Source: Schizochytrium sp. CCTCC M209059 (taxonomy: Eukaryota; Sar; Bigyra; Thraustochytrida; Thraustochytriidae). From it: 64,000 bases of DNA. The position numbers were made by a program, and so were the translations under genes. The DNA lies in assembly GCA_000818945.1 (NCBI GenBank), contig KN805425.1:127479-191478 (forward strand), given 5' to 3'. Under the pieces are notes generated by a model that saw only the letters and a program-made list of their open reading frames with translations, was not told the DNA's origin and searched no databases. Below are positions 31,090-39,259 of the stretch, piece by piece; within the stretch, counting starts at the first letter, position 1, and every line of letters begins with the position of its first letter.

Positions 31090-32664
31090 CTACACGGAGA
31101 TGAAAGAATCTCGATGCTCGCCCTTTGCAGAGGAAAGAATGGCTTTGTCAATCTCCCCGGGCTCTATTGTACCGTCTTTGTCGAGGTCAAAGGTCTTCCA
31201 GATGATGGTGAGATCTTCCTCCGATATATTGACGCCAGCAATTTTCTGGAGCATCGCCTTGAGCTCGGCTCGGGTCAGACTGCGCATCCCCGTTCGCCTG
31301 CGCGAGCGAGCGACACTGAGGATCTGCTGGATCTCTTCGAGATGGATGAAGATCGAATCGAGATTGCCGCCTGCTTGGCCCTCTGGGATTTTGCGCCTCA
31401 TGCCAAAGAATACACCGCAAACAGAGACGGATGAGAAGAGCACAAGCCAATAAAACGCTGTAGGATGATCTTCGAGGTGGTTGACGAGATTGGCGCCAAA
31501 AATGCCAGATATCGCTGTCCCGAGCGAGAGTGCGCACGAGGCCAAGGCGATGTTGATGCTAACCCTTAGCATGTTGTTCCGGTACGTATCGAGTCGCAAT
31601 TCGATAATACTTTGCGTAGACTCGACGCGTTTACGTAGATAATATGCCTCTTGCGAGATATCGATGAGCTGCGAGCAGTAATTTTCCAGAAGAAGCTCTA
31701 CAGTCTCGTGACGCTCTCGCTTTGGTAAGACGCCGGAGTTGGCATACGTTTCACTCAATAACATTGCGAGCATGTCTTCCTCGTTGTGAAGAACCTCTGT
31801 GAGCACGTTGCGCGTGAGTGTCGTCTCAATCTCGAATTGGGACAGTGTATCTTTCATCGGTAGCAGCTGGTGCAGGACCTCGGGATCAACGGGTCTGGAG
31901 CTCAGAGTATGCAAAACGCTTTTTACCAAGGGCGAGAGAAGACGCGTACGATTATAGTACGTGCTGCAAAGGTGACTCAATACGCCCTCTAGAGCGCGCA
32001 ATTCAAAGGGGAGCTGGGCGCCCTCCTCTGATGTTGACGAGACATCTGCGGCGATGTCTTCGCGCCAATTGAGGTTCTGTCGCGACGCGCCAAGAAAGAT
32101 ATATGGTGGGAACGGGGTACGTTCACCCCTGAGGAATTGAGCCAGCTTGCCAGCGAACCTTTGTATCTTGGGCTGCTCTGGATGCAGCAGATGCACAGTG
32201 TCACGGCAAATTACGGCACGAACGTGAGCGAGACTGACCAAGATTGATTCGGGTCTAACCATTAGTATTGGTCGGTGGCGGCGATGGTATCCAGAGTCGA
32301 GGTGGATCAAGTCTCTGGCATTGAGCTTCGTCGCGTGCAAAAGCCCGGTCTTGGTCATGAGTTCGCGCTTGAAGTGCCCATCACTATTGTATACAAACAC
32401 CTGGAATTCATCTTTGACGCCCGGTTTATCTAGAGTGGAGAGAAAGGGGGTATCGAGAAAGCCTCGTGCCTGCAGCAAAGTTCCATGTCGCTGCCGCGCG
32501 AAGCACTGCTGCGTCGCGAGCGCCTTGTTCTGTCTCGGTTTCTCTTGCAGCAAAGGGCCGAGCTCTTGCCCCGGCGCTCGTCCTGCACCCCATGCACCGA
32601 GACCGAGGCTCACATCCAGTGTCGCGCCGACTCGTCCTCGCACCGCACTGCGAGCCGACAGCAT
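31090..32664 (-). CDS. Mrs2/CorA-type magnesium channel with C-terminal EF-hand
   Basis: A 524-residue protein of the Mrs2/Lpe10 branch of CorA channels, which carry Mg2+ across the inner mitochondrial membrane. The N terminus (MLSARSAVRGRVGATLDV) is Arg/Ser/Ala-rich like a mitochondrial presequence. The alpha/beta core contains LNARDLIHLD, PFELRALEGVL and ENYCSQLIDISQEAYYLRKRVEST. Two membrane segments lie near residues 367-392 and 403-423. The hallmark GMN motif after the first segment reads GAN (GIFGANLV, about residue 392-394). A C-terminal EF-hand is present at about 458-508 with a canonical loop, DLDKDGTIEPGE. The frame runs to 32865 through TTG; the first ATG is 32664. It converges closely with the Sfi1-like gene. 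Confidence 0.85.
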   Translation of the reverse strand: MLSARSAVRGRVGATLDVSLGLGAWGAGRAPGQELGPLLQEKPRQNKALATQQCFARQRHGTLLQARGFLDTPFLSTLDKPGVKDEFQVFVYNSDGHFKRELMTKTGLLHATKLNARDLIHLDSGYHRRHRPILMVRPESILVSLAHVRAVICRDTVHLLHPEQPKIQRFAGKLAQFLRGERTPFPPYIFLGASRQNLNWREDIAADVSSTSEEGAQLPFELRALEGVLSHLCSTYYNRTRLLSPLVKSVLHTLSSRPVDPEVLHQLLPMKDTLSQFEIETTLTRNVLTEVLHNEEDMLAMLLSETYANSGVLPKRERHETVELLLENYCSQLIDISQEAYYLRKRVESTQSIIELRLDTYRNNMLRVSINIALASCALSLGTAISGIFGANLVNHLEDHPTAFYWLVLFSSVSVCGVFFGMRRKIPEGQAGGNLDSIFIHLEEIQQILSVARSRRRTGMRSLTRAELKAMLQKIAGVNISEEDLTIIWKTFDLDKDGTIEPGEIDKAILSSAKGEHRDSFISV

Positions 32665-33310
32665 GATCCTCACTTCGCTGCAGCGCGTGCCACCCTGAGG
32701 CCGCAGGCGCTGCGCGCGACCCTGAAAGAGTGCAAGTTCACGCAGCAACTTGCAATTTTGCACCTCGCTCAACTCTTCTTGATCTTTGATGATGATGACG
32801 GTCGCACGACATACACCACCCAAAACAATACTGTAGCATGTTGGGGCTGCTGGACCAAAAAGCAAGGAGGGGGAGGAAGAGAAAGAGAAGGATGATGGAC
32901 ATGTTGATGTAGAAAGATGATATAGCAGCTTTACACTCTTGCAAAAGGAAGGATGTCATAACATATAGCGAGAAGCACAACTGGTCCTCGTTTTCTTTTA
33001 CACCTTCGTGGCATTTTTCTTTTTGTAAAACTTCTCTTAGACTGCAAGTGCTGGAGTGGAAACCAAAGAGGAGAAGACCGGGATGGCGTGGAAAGATAGT
33101 AGCATCTGGGCCCCTATGCAAGACGAATGATGCCATAATTGTGTGTCACATTGCGATCTTGCCCGCTTTCAAGAAGAAGAAGAAGTGGTTGCTGCAGCTA
33201 TGTGTAGTCTAACAGGCTACGTATACTCTATGCATGCTTCGATTGAAGGATCCTTTCGGTGCAGTTACAGTTCAAGCCAGGCAAGTTCTCTTTCTTTCAA
33301 TTTCCAAAAA
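32665..33310. other. Upstream region of the Mrs2-type gene
   Basis: A 646-bp spacer between the Mrs2-type gene (minus) and the 3' end of the small coiled-coil gene (minus). It contains GAAGAAGAAGAAG near 33171-33183. No gene or motif was recognised. A non-ATG open frame from the Mrs2 gene overlaps its first 200 bases. Confidence 0.45.
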
Positions 33311-33736
33311 TTACTTCAAGTCACGGAGGAGCTTTTCAAATTCCTTGACGTACTTTGCGGCCGTCTCAGCAACGGAGGCCTTCGCTGTCTCGAGTGTCTC
33401 CTTCAGCGCGGCGCGCGCTCGTTCGTGCTCAAGTCTGGCATCTGTTTGCAGCTGAGCACGTATGCGCTTCACCTCTTCAATCTCGGTCTTAATCGCATCC
33501 CGATCCAAGTGCGCGTCCGGGGACTGTTGGGCTTTGTGAATGACCTCTGCGGCGCAGTCCAAGCCCTCTTCGCAGTCCAAAATTCGCGCGCGAAGCTCGC
33601 GCAGCTTCGCTTTGATCGCATCGGCGTCAGCAAGCGGGCCCACGGGGCCAAAGTCCTCCGCATCGTCGCTCTCCGCGCCAAGACTCGCCGTGTCTACCCA
33701 GACGCGCGGCTTGGCGCAGGTGCTCTTCATAGTCAT
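33311..33736 (-). CDS. Small coiled-coil protein, function unknown
   Basis: A 141-residue protein. After a short N-terminal segment (MTMKSTCAKPRVWVDTASLG) and an acidic patch, residues about 40-141 are almost wholly helical with heptad-like Leu, Ala and Ile spacing (IKAKLRELRARILDCEEGL, IKTEIEEVKRIRAQLQ, YVKEFEKLLRDL). The size resembles tubulin cofactor A or prefoldin-type helical chaperones, but no diagnostic motif supports either. The ATG at 33736 is the first in frame, and a second at 33730 is possible. It lies 221 bp downstream of the PUS7 stop, in the same orientation. Confidence 0.6.
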   Translation of the reverse strand: MTMKSTCAKPRVWVDTASLGAESDDAEDFGPVGPLADADAIKAKLRELRARILDCEEGLDCAAEVIHKAQQSPDAHLDRDAIKTEIEEVKRIRAQLQTDARLEHERARAALKETLETAKASVAETAAKYVKEFEKLLRDLK

Positions 33737-33957
33737 CGATCCTTTACTTTCTCTTCAAGAGCAGCGCAATTGACGTCTCCCACGGCGGCCCAGCAAGAGC
33801 TCAATGCAGCGAGCCGGGCCACGCCAAATCACGGCACGAAAACTTCGCTTTTTCAAAATTCAAAAAGGTAAGAGGCGCGGAAGATGCGGTTTTGCACAGA
33901 TTCTTGATCAGATACACGCCGACCTAAACAGTGCGCTCGCAGCTTGCGTTTATCGGG

Positions 33958-36129
33958 TCAGGCCGCGGGGGACTTAGGGGCAGAGGCCGGGACGGTGGAA
34001 GCGCGGTCCGTTGCAGCCTTGGTGAGCTCACGCAGACCCATGGTTGCATAGCATGATGTCCCGAGCTTGAATCGCAAGACCAGCGCCGTGCGCTTGGTCT
34101 CGGGGGTCGGAGTTTGAAACGCAGCCTCTTGATCTTTGGGACCTTTGAGACGATCCAGGTCCGTCTGCAGAAAGTCCGCGCTGGCATCGTCATCCGTATA
34201 GTACAACCAACGGTGCGACACGTCGCGCGGCTTGACGAGCATGTAGCGGTAGGTTCCCTGGGGAGCGAGCTTACCAGCAGACTTTTGCATACCTTCCAGA
34301 GAGACGCCATCGCCTGCCATGATGGCCTCGCAAGCGGCCTTGTCGACCGTGTGCGAAGGATAAAGCTTGGTCTTGGTTCCCGGAACGGGAAGCAAGACAT
34401 CCTCCATGGAGTACGTGCCCGCGTCGACATCTCCCTGTGAAGCAATGCGAATCTTGTCTTCGTCAATGCTTTCTTCCAGGGAACGTTTGCACACGAGGTC
34501 GCCCGCGACTACGGCTCCCGCTCCATAAGCATCGACACGCTTGGTGACAAGCTGGTTGAACACGTACGCCTGGTAAGCATGAACGTAGAGCTGGCGGAGA
34601 TGGTGCGGAATGCGTGAAAACGCCCCCTGCAGCGTCCGGGAGTCGAGAGACTCAACAGACTTGGGCTCGGTGATGCCTCGCTTCTTTCGGTCCTTGTCAA
34701 TGTGATGCACAATGGATCGAATTGCAGCCGTGTTTCCCCGCGCGCTAACCAGGATCTTGTTGAAGGCGCACGTCCGCACAAACGTCGCTGCGGCAGCTTC
34801 GAAGGCAGGGCTATTCCCCGAGGGCTCAAATAAGAGGCGAACGGCGCGCTGAAAGTCGCCACGGAGCACGCACGCGCCAACGGTATGCGTTGAGGTCGCA
34901 TAGGTTCCAAACCTTTGCATCCCGAAGTAATTGAGAAAACCATGTTGCGCCCAAAGCTGAATGTTCTCCTCAATGGCAGCCTGGGCCGCGCGCGAGGCGT
35001 CCGTCGAAGGACTCGGGGTGACGTGGTCTGCGGTAGCCATCTTGACATCTCGCATCGTGAGCTCAAACTCGTTACCAAGCTGGTCACCCAAGCTCAAACC
35101 CTTGTCAACAAACTCAAAGTTGCCTACGGCGATCTGAGGAGCCTTGCGGCCCTTAGGGGGCTGCTCTGCGGCGCGAAGAATGGCCTCTGGAGTCCGGTGA
35201 TGAACCGTCATCCTTTGCACAGTAATTGCGCGCTTGTCCTTATTGCCTGCGAATCCAATGCGCTGCGAGGGCACGTTCAGGTGAAAGGCAAGGTGCGCAA
35301 TAACGGCGCCCGCCTCAAGATTCTCCTTGTGCAGAATGAATGACACAAAGGGAAGTCTGTCGACGGGCCAGCGCTCCACAACACGAGGTCGCTTCTGACC
35401 GCTATTCCTGTCGCGAGGATCCCCGCGGGAGGCGCTACGCTTTCGCCCATTGTCCCCATTGCCGGCAATATCTGCAGCATCTGCACGAATGACCCGCACA
35501 ATGTTCTTTGACGCGGCGTTTGTGCCGTCGCCGTCAGAGACTGTGTCGGTGATGAGATCTGGCGCAAAAAACTTGCGCACGCACTGGTGGATTTCCGTAC
35601 GCTTGGACTTTTCTGTGCTGGCAGGCAAGCAAACGTGACTTTGCGAGGGGGTTGCCTCGAGCAAGGTCTGAACCTCTTTGCATGCCTCGGCGCCGACGAG
35701 TGCCTCAAGAGCGGCAAGACCAGCAGCTCGCCGCTGTGCTTCTTCCTGGGCAGGGTCAGTGCCTGAATCCTTTGCCTTATTGTTCTCGCCATTGGATTCC
35801 TCGTCATCCTCGGGAATTTCCTGAGTAGTAAGCTGCGCCACATTGCCGTCGAGACCCACTTCGCGCACGATAAAGTCTCTGTACCTCATTTTCAGTGTTC
35901 CTGTGAATCCAGGCCTGCCAGCGCTCACGAACCTCACGATGCCCACTTCTTCTTCTCGTGCGGATTCATCCTGTTCCTGTTCCTGCTCCTGCTCCTGTTC
36001 TTCGGTCTGTTCCTGTTTCTGTTCCTGTTCCTGCTGCTGCTCTTGCTGCCGCTGATCTCCTCCTTGTTGCTGCTGCTGCTGCTGCTGCTCCTTCTCTTTG
36101 ACTTCGCTCGCCGCCGGGGTCTCCGCCAT
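33958..36129 (-). CDS. PUS7: PUS7/TruD-type tRNA pseudouridine synthase
   Basis: A 723-residue pseudouridine synthase of the TruD/PUS7 family, which modifies U13 and U35 of tRNA and some mRNAs and snRNAs. The N-terminal 75 residues are Gln/Glu repeats. The family motifs follow: KMRYRDFIVREVGLDG (about 85-100), FVSFILHKENLEAGAVI, then IGFAGNKDKRAITVQRMTV with the catalytic Asp near residue 299. LGDQLGNEFELTMRDV, GFLNYFGMQRFGT and LYVHAYQAYVFNQLV come next, and a C-terminal LVLRFKLGTSCYATMGLREL. The core is complete. The frame is open far upstream: an in-frame ATG at 36462 would add 111 Arg/Ala-rich residues. I prefer 36129, where the acidic N terminus begins. It is head-to-head with the DEAD-box gene. 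Confidence 0.92.
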   Translation of the reverse strand: MAETPAASEVKEKEQQQQQQQQGGDQRQQEQQQEQEQKQEQTEEQEQEQEQEQDESAREEEVGIVRFVSAGRPGFTGTLKMRYRDFIVREVGLDGNVAQLTTQEIPEDDEESNGENNKAKDSGTDPAQEEAQRRAAGLAALEALVGAEACKEVQTLLEATPSQSHVCLPASTEKSKRTEIHQCVRKFFAPDLITDTVSDGDGTNAASKNIVRVIRADAADIAGNGDNGRKRSASRGDPRDRNSGQKRPRVVERWPVDRLPFVSFILHKENLEAGAVIAHLAFHLNVPSQRIGFAGNKDKRAITVQRMTVHHRTPEAILRAAEQPPKGRKAPQIAVGNFEFVDKGLSLGDQLGNEFELTMRDVKMATADHVTPSPSTDASRAAQAAIEENIQLWAQHGFLNYFGMQRFGTYATSTHTVGACVLRGDFQRAVRLLFEPSGNSPAFEAAAATFVRTCAFNKILVSARGNTAAIRSIVHHIDKDRKKRGITEPKSVESLDSRTLQGAFSRIPHHLRQLYVHAYQAYVFNQLVTKRVDAYGAGAVVAGDLVCKRSLEESIDEDKIRIASQGDVDAGTYSMEDVLLPVPGTKTKLYPSHTVDKAACEAIMAGDGVSLEGMQKSAGKLAPQGTYRYMLVKPRDVSHRWLYYTDDDASADFLQTDLDRLKGPKDQEAAFQTPTPETKRTALVLRFKLGTSCYATMGLRELTKAATDRASTVPASAPKSPAA
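35965..36095 (-). repeat. Coding Gln/Glu repeat tract
   Basis: CTGTTCCTG/CTGCTC repeats on the plus strand encode alternating Gln-Glu runs and a Gln9-type run at the N terminus of the PUS7 protein. Confidence 0.85.
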
Positions 36130-36566
36130 CTTCGATAGAAAGCAAGCCCTTGGCGCTTCTCCGACGAGACCTGACCGCCCGACTGCTCGCCCGCGAATCA
36201 CCTCGCGTCGCCTCGCGTCGCCTCGCCTCCGGGCTGCCGCTGCCGCTTGCGAGCAGGCAATGTGCGTATACACGTATACGTATCCGTCTGCGCGGCGCCG
36301 CGATCGAGAGGAGGGAAGGAAGCCCGGAGCGCTCGCAAGTAGTACCGTGACAAGTAGAGCATAAGTGGCCGAGGCGGGCGGCACAACCTCCGCAAGCGGC
36401 GGCCGCAAGTGCGGAATTTCGGATTCCGCACTTGCGCGCGCGCAGAGGCCGGAGCCAGTCATTCGCAGGGAACCGAGGAGGAGGCCTCGGAGGGAGAAAG
36501 CAAGAGGAGCGAGCAGGAGCCGCGAGAGAGAGCATAGCAGGAGCGACGAGAAGGAGAGAAGCACCA

Positions 36567-36606
36567 GCAGCAAGCAGCAAGCAGCAAGCAGCAAGCAGCA
36601 AGCAGC
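36567..36606. repeat. (AGCAGCA)n minisatellite
   Basis: Seven-base units AGCAGCA repeat about five to six times in tandem within the PUS7/DEAD-box divergent spacer. Confidence 0.85.
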
Positions 36607-36649
36607 AGGCCGCGGGAGAAGTGTCCGGCGAATCAGCGGCAGCAGACCC

Positions 36650-36650
<1 letters not shown>

Positions 36651-36685
<35 letters not shown>

Positions 36686-36705
36686 ACAGACAGACAGACA
36701 GACAG
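36651..36705. repeat. Adjacent (CAGC)n and (GACA)n microsatellites
   Basis: About eight CAGC units pass directly into about five GACA units. They lie roughly 145 bp upstream of the DEAD-box start codon. Confidence 0.9.
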
Positions 36706-36846
36706 CGGCAGCGGCAGCAGCTCGCTCGCGGCGGCCAGGAGGCAGGCAGACGCAGGCGGGCTCTCTTGAGGGCTCGCGAGGGAGGAGGCGGGGCGCGTCT
36801 CGGCCGCGCGCAGTCAGACGGGGCGAGGGCGGCTCGAGAGTCGAGG

Positions 36847-39180
36847 ATGATGATGACGAGAGCGGCCTCACTCGCGCGACGCACGCGCGCTGCGACGACG
36901 GCCGGGAAGACGCAGCAGCTCATGGCGCAGGCGAGCAGATGGGCGGCGCCGCAGGGCGCAGAATTGGGCCTTCGCGGACCCAGCAACGGACGTGTGCTGC
37001 TGGCGATGAGGACGAAGGCGTCCGTCCCAGAACCGCGGGACCACCAGCACGGGTCGCAACGCCTGTCGCTGAGCCACTTCGATGACCTCTTCGAAGACGA
37101 GATCGAGGAAGCCCCCAAACGTGGGGCGTCAGGAAAGAGGCAAAACACTCGCGCCCCGCTTGCGCGCTTTAGCAGAGACTTCGAGGAGGAGAATGACGAA
37201 TTTAGCCAAACCGACGATCTCGAGATCGTGAAGAAAAATGCTTTCAAGATGGACGACGAGTCGGACAGCATCTCAGAGTTCGATCTACACCCGTCCTTGA
37301 AGGACTCGCTCCGCAAACAGGGAATCGAACACCTCTTTCCCGTGCAGATGCGCACCTTCAATGCCGTGAGCGCCGGCGAAGACATGATTGTCCGCTCGCG
37401 AACCGGGTCCGGCAAGACCCTGGCGTTTGGTCTCCCTGTCATTAACGCCCTGCTCTCGCAGCCATCGTCGCGTATGCCCAAGGGAACCCCGAGTGCAATT
37501 GTCATGGCGCCCACCCGCGAGCTCGCCAAGCAAGTGCAGGTCGAGTTCGAGAAGGTGGCACCCTCGCTGCGATGCATTTCCGTCTACGGTGGCGCAGATA
37601 TCGGTCCCCAGATTCGGGATCTGTCCAAGCCTGTCGACGTTGTAATCGGCACTCCCGGCCGCATCTATGATCACTTGCAGAACGGCCGCTTGGATCTTAG
37701 TATGATTCGCTTCGCCATCCTCGATGAGGCAGACGAAATGCTCAAGGTCGGCTTCAAGGACCAGATTGACGAGATTTACGAATACATGCCCCCCAAGGCG
37801 GAGCGCCAGAACCTTCTTTTCTCCGCGACCGTGGCGCCGGAGATCCGTCATGTTGCGCGCAAGCATCTCAATAATGGCAAGCTTATTGACCTCGTCGGCG
37901 ACGACAATGCCAAGATCCCGGACTCGATCGAGATGCAAGCGATCAAGATCAACGGACCGCATCGATCCAAAGCTCTGGCGAACGTGCTGTCGCTTTACTG
38001 CAAGGGTAGCGAGCCAAAGCGCGCCCTCGTGTTTTGCTCCACTAAGGCCATGTGCAATGAAGTTGCGACCAGCAACGAGCTGGCCGATGTTGGCATCAAG
38101 TCCGTCGCCATGCACGGCGACATGTCGCAAACGCTTCGCGAATCGACGCTCAAAGCCTTCCGGGATGGGCGCGTGCAGTGCATGGTAGCCACCGATGTGG
38201 CCGCCCGTGGCCTTGATATTCCTCAGGTTGATCTCGTCATCCACTATTCCATCCCCTCGGACAAGGACTCCTTTGTACACCGTACGGGCCGCACGGGCCG
38301 CGCCGGCCGCTCTGGCCGCAACATTGTCATGTTTAACCACCGCGAGGAGCGTGATCTGGGCGACTTGGAGAAGCTTGTGGGCATCAAGTTCATGCGCCAT
38401 GCAGTGCCTGGCTCGCACGCTCTCATGTCTGCAGCCACGTCTGATCTCGCTGAGAAAATCGAGGCCGTGACGGCGTACGACATCGCATCCTTTAACGACC
38501 TTGCCGAGGACATGGTTGCAGAAGCGGCGCAAGATGGTCTCGTCACTCAGGAGCAAGCTGTGGCCATGGTGGCCAAGGTGCTTGCCGTGTCGGGGCGTTC
38601 CTCGAACATTTTCAATGTCTCTGCGCTCTCTGGAGACGCTGATCAGGTGACCTTAGAGCTGCAGGGCGAGGAGTACGCTCGTGCCGCCGGCACCTCGAGC
38701 AAGATCAACTTTGTTCGGCTGCGGCGGGTAATGGAGGAGATTGTCCAGGCTTCGATGGCGGAGGCCGGCGACGCGAACCTCGTGCGTTCTGTCACCCCCG
38801 GCCGGGGCGCTGTGTTGCTCGCCGCTATCTCGCGTGATCGCAAGTCCGTCTTTATTGACGTCAACCCAGCTGTTGCAAGCCATCTCCTGTCGCACCCGGA
38901 CTGCACCGCCGTGGCCGGAGAGGTACCCAGCGTGCTGATGCCTCCGCGGCGCAATGGCGGTGATTCGTTCCGTAGAGACAGTCGCAAGCGTGAGCAGCGT
39001 TTCGACGCCAAGAGAAATCCCGTCTTTGGGCGCAAGACCAAGTCAAACGGATTTCGCAACGACCGCAACAACAACTACAACGACAACAACAACAACAACA
39101 GCTACGACGACTTCTTTGGCAAATCGCGCAGACCTCGTTCCTTCAATAAGCGCTCCCGCGACTCGGACGAGTATTTCTAA
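36847..39180 (+). CDS. DEAD-box RNA helicase, probably mitochondrial
   Basis: A 777-residue DEAD-box ATPase. The N terminus (MMMTRAASLARRTRAATTAG) is free of acidic residues and Arg-rich, which fits a mitochondrial presequence. The helicase core (about 140-530) has all usual motifs in order: a Q-motif (LFPVQ), RTGSGKT, APTRELAKQ, TPGR, DEADEM, SAT, ARGLDIP and HRTGRTGRAGRSG. After the core there is a helical dimerisation-like region, then INFVRLRRVMEEIVQASM, which may be a divergent GUCT-type RNA-binding domain as in DDX21/RH3 and plant mitochondrial PMH helicases. The tail is Arg/Asn/Asp-rich with an Asn-repeat. An upstream frame from TTG at 36766 was trimmed. It likely remodels organellar RNA. 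Confidence 0.9.
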   Translation: MMMTRAASLARRTRAATTAGKTQQLMAQASRWAAPQGAELGLRGPSNGRVLLAMRTKASVPEPRDHQHGSQRLSLSHFDDLFEDEIEEAPKRGASGKRQNTRAPLARFSRDFEEENDEFSQTDDLEIVKKNAFKMDDESDSISEFDLHPSLKDSLRKQGIEHLFPVQMRTFNAVSAGEDMIVRSRTGSGKTLAFGLPVINALLSQPSSRMPKGTPSAIVMAPTRELAKQVQVEFEKVAPSLRCISVYGGADIGPQIRDLSKPVDVVIGTPGRIYDHLQNGRLDLSMIRFAILDEADEMLKVGFKDQIDEIYEYMPPKAERQNLLFSATVAPEIRHVARKHLNNGKLIDLVGDDNAKIPDSIEMQAIKINGPHRSKALANVLSLYCKGSEPKRALVFCSTKAMCNEVATSNELADVGIKSVAMHGDMSQTLRESTLKAFRDGRVQCMVATDVAARGLDIPQVDLVIHYSIPSDKDSFVHRTGRTGRAGRSGRNIVMFNHREERDLGDLEKLVGIKFMRHAVPGSHALMSAATSDLAEKIEAVTAYDIASFNDLAEDMVAEAAQDGLVTQEQAVAMVAKVLAVSGRSSNIFNVSALSGDADQVTLELQGEEYARAAGTSSKINFVRLRRVMEEIVQASMAEAGDANLVRSVTPGRGAVLLAAISRDRKSVFIDVNPAVASHLLSHPDCTAVAGEVPSVLMPPRRNGGDSFRRDSRKREQRFDAKRNPVFGRKTKSNGFRNDRNNNYNDNNNNNSYDDFFGKSRRPRSFNKRSRDSDEYF

Positions 39181-39259
39181 AAAGCGCTGGTTTCCCCATG
39201 CTTCACCGGAAGGCTTCGTCTCCGATTTTATCAAGATAGCTTCATAATTTCTCTGTTCC

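Larger units (their letters stand above)
36130..36846. other. Divergent promoter region rich in microsatellites
   Basis: This 717-bp spacer lies between PUS7 (minus) and the DEAD-box gene (plus). It holds an AGCAGCA(AGCAGCA)n array at 36567-36606, a (CAGC)n array at 36651-36684, and a (GACA)n array at 36684-36705. Inverted sequences GTGCGGAATTTCGGATTCCGCAC-like (arms GTGCGGAAT and ATTCCGCAC) lie at about 36410-36431. It probably carries both promoters. Confidence 0.55.

Noticed and set aside
33311..33736. Call of tubulin cofactor A for the small coiled-coil gene
   Set aside because: Size and helicity fit but no diagnostic residues align; kept as unknown.
36130..36594. Extension of PUS7 with a Leu-rich, signal-like N terminus
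   Set aside because: The 36594 start is TTG and the Leu-rich stretch is the antisense of the AGCAGCA array. A more modest in-frame ATG at 36462 remains possible.
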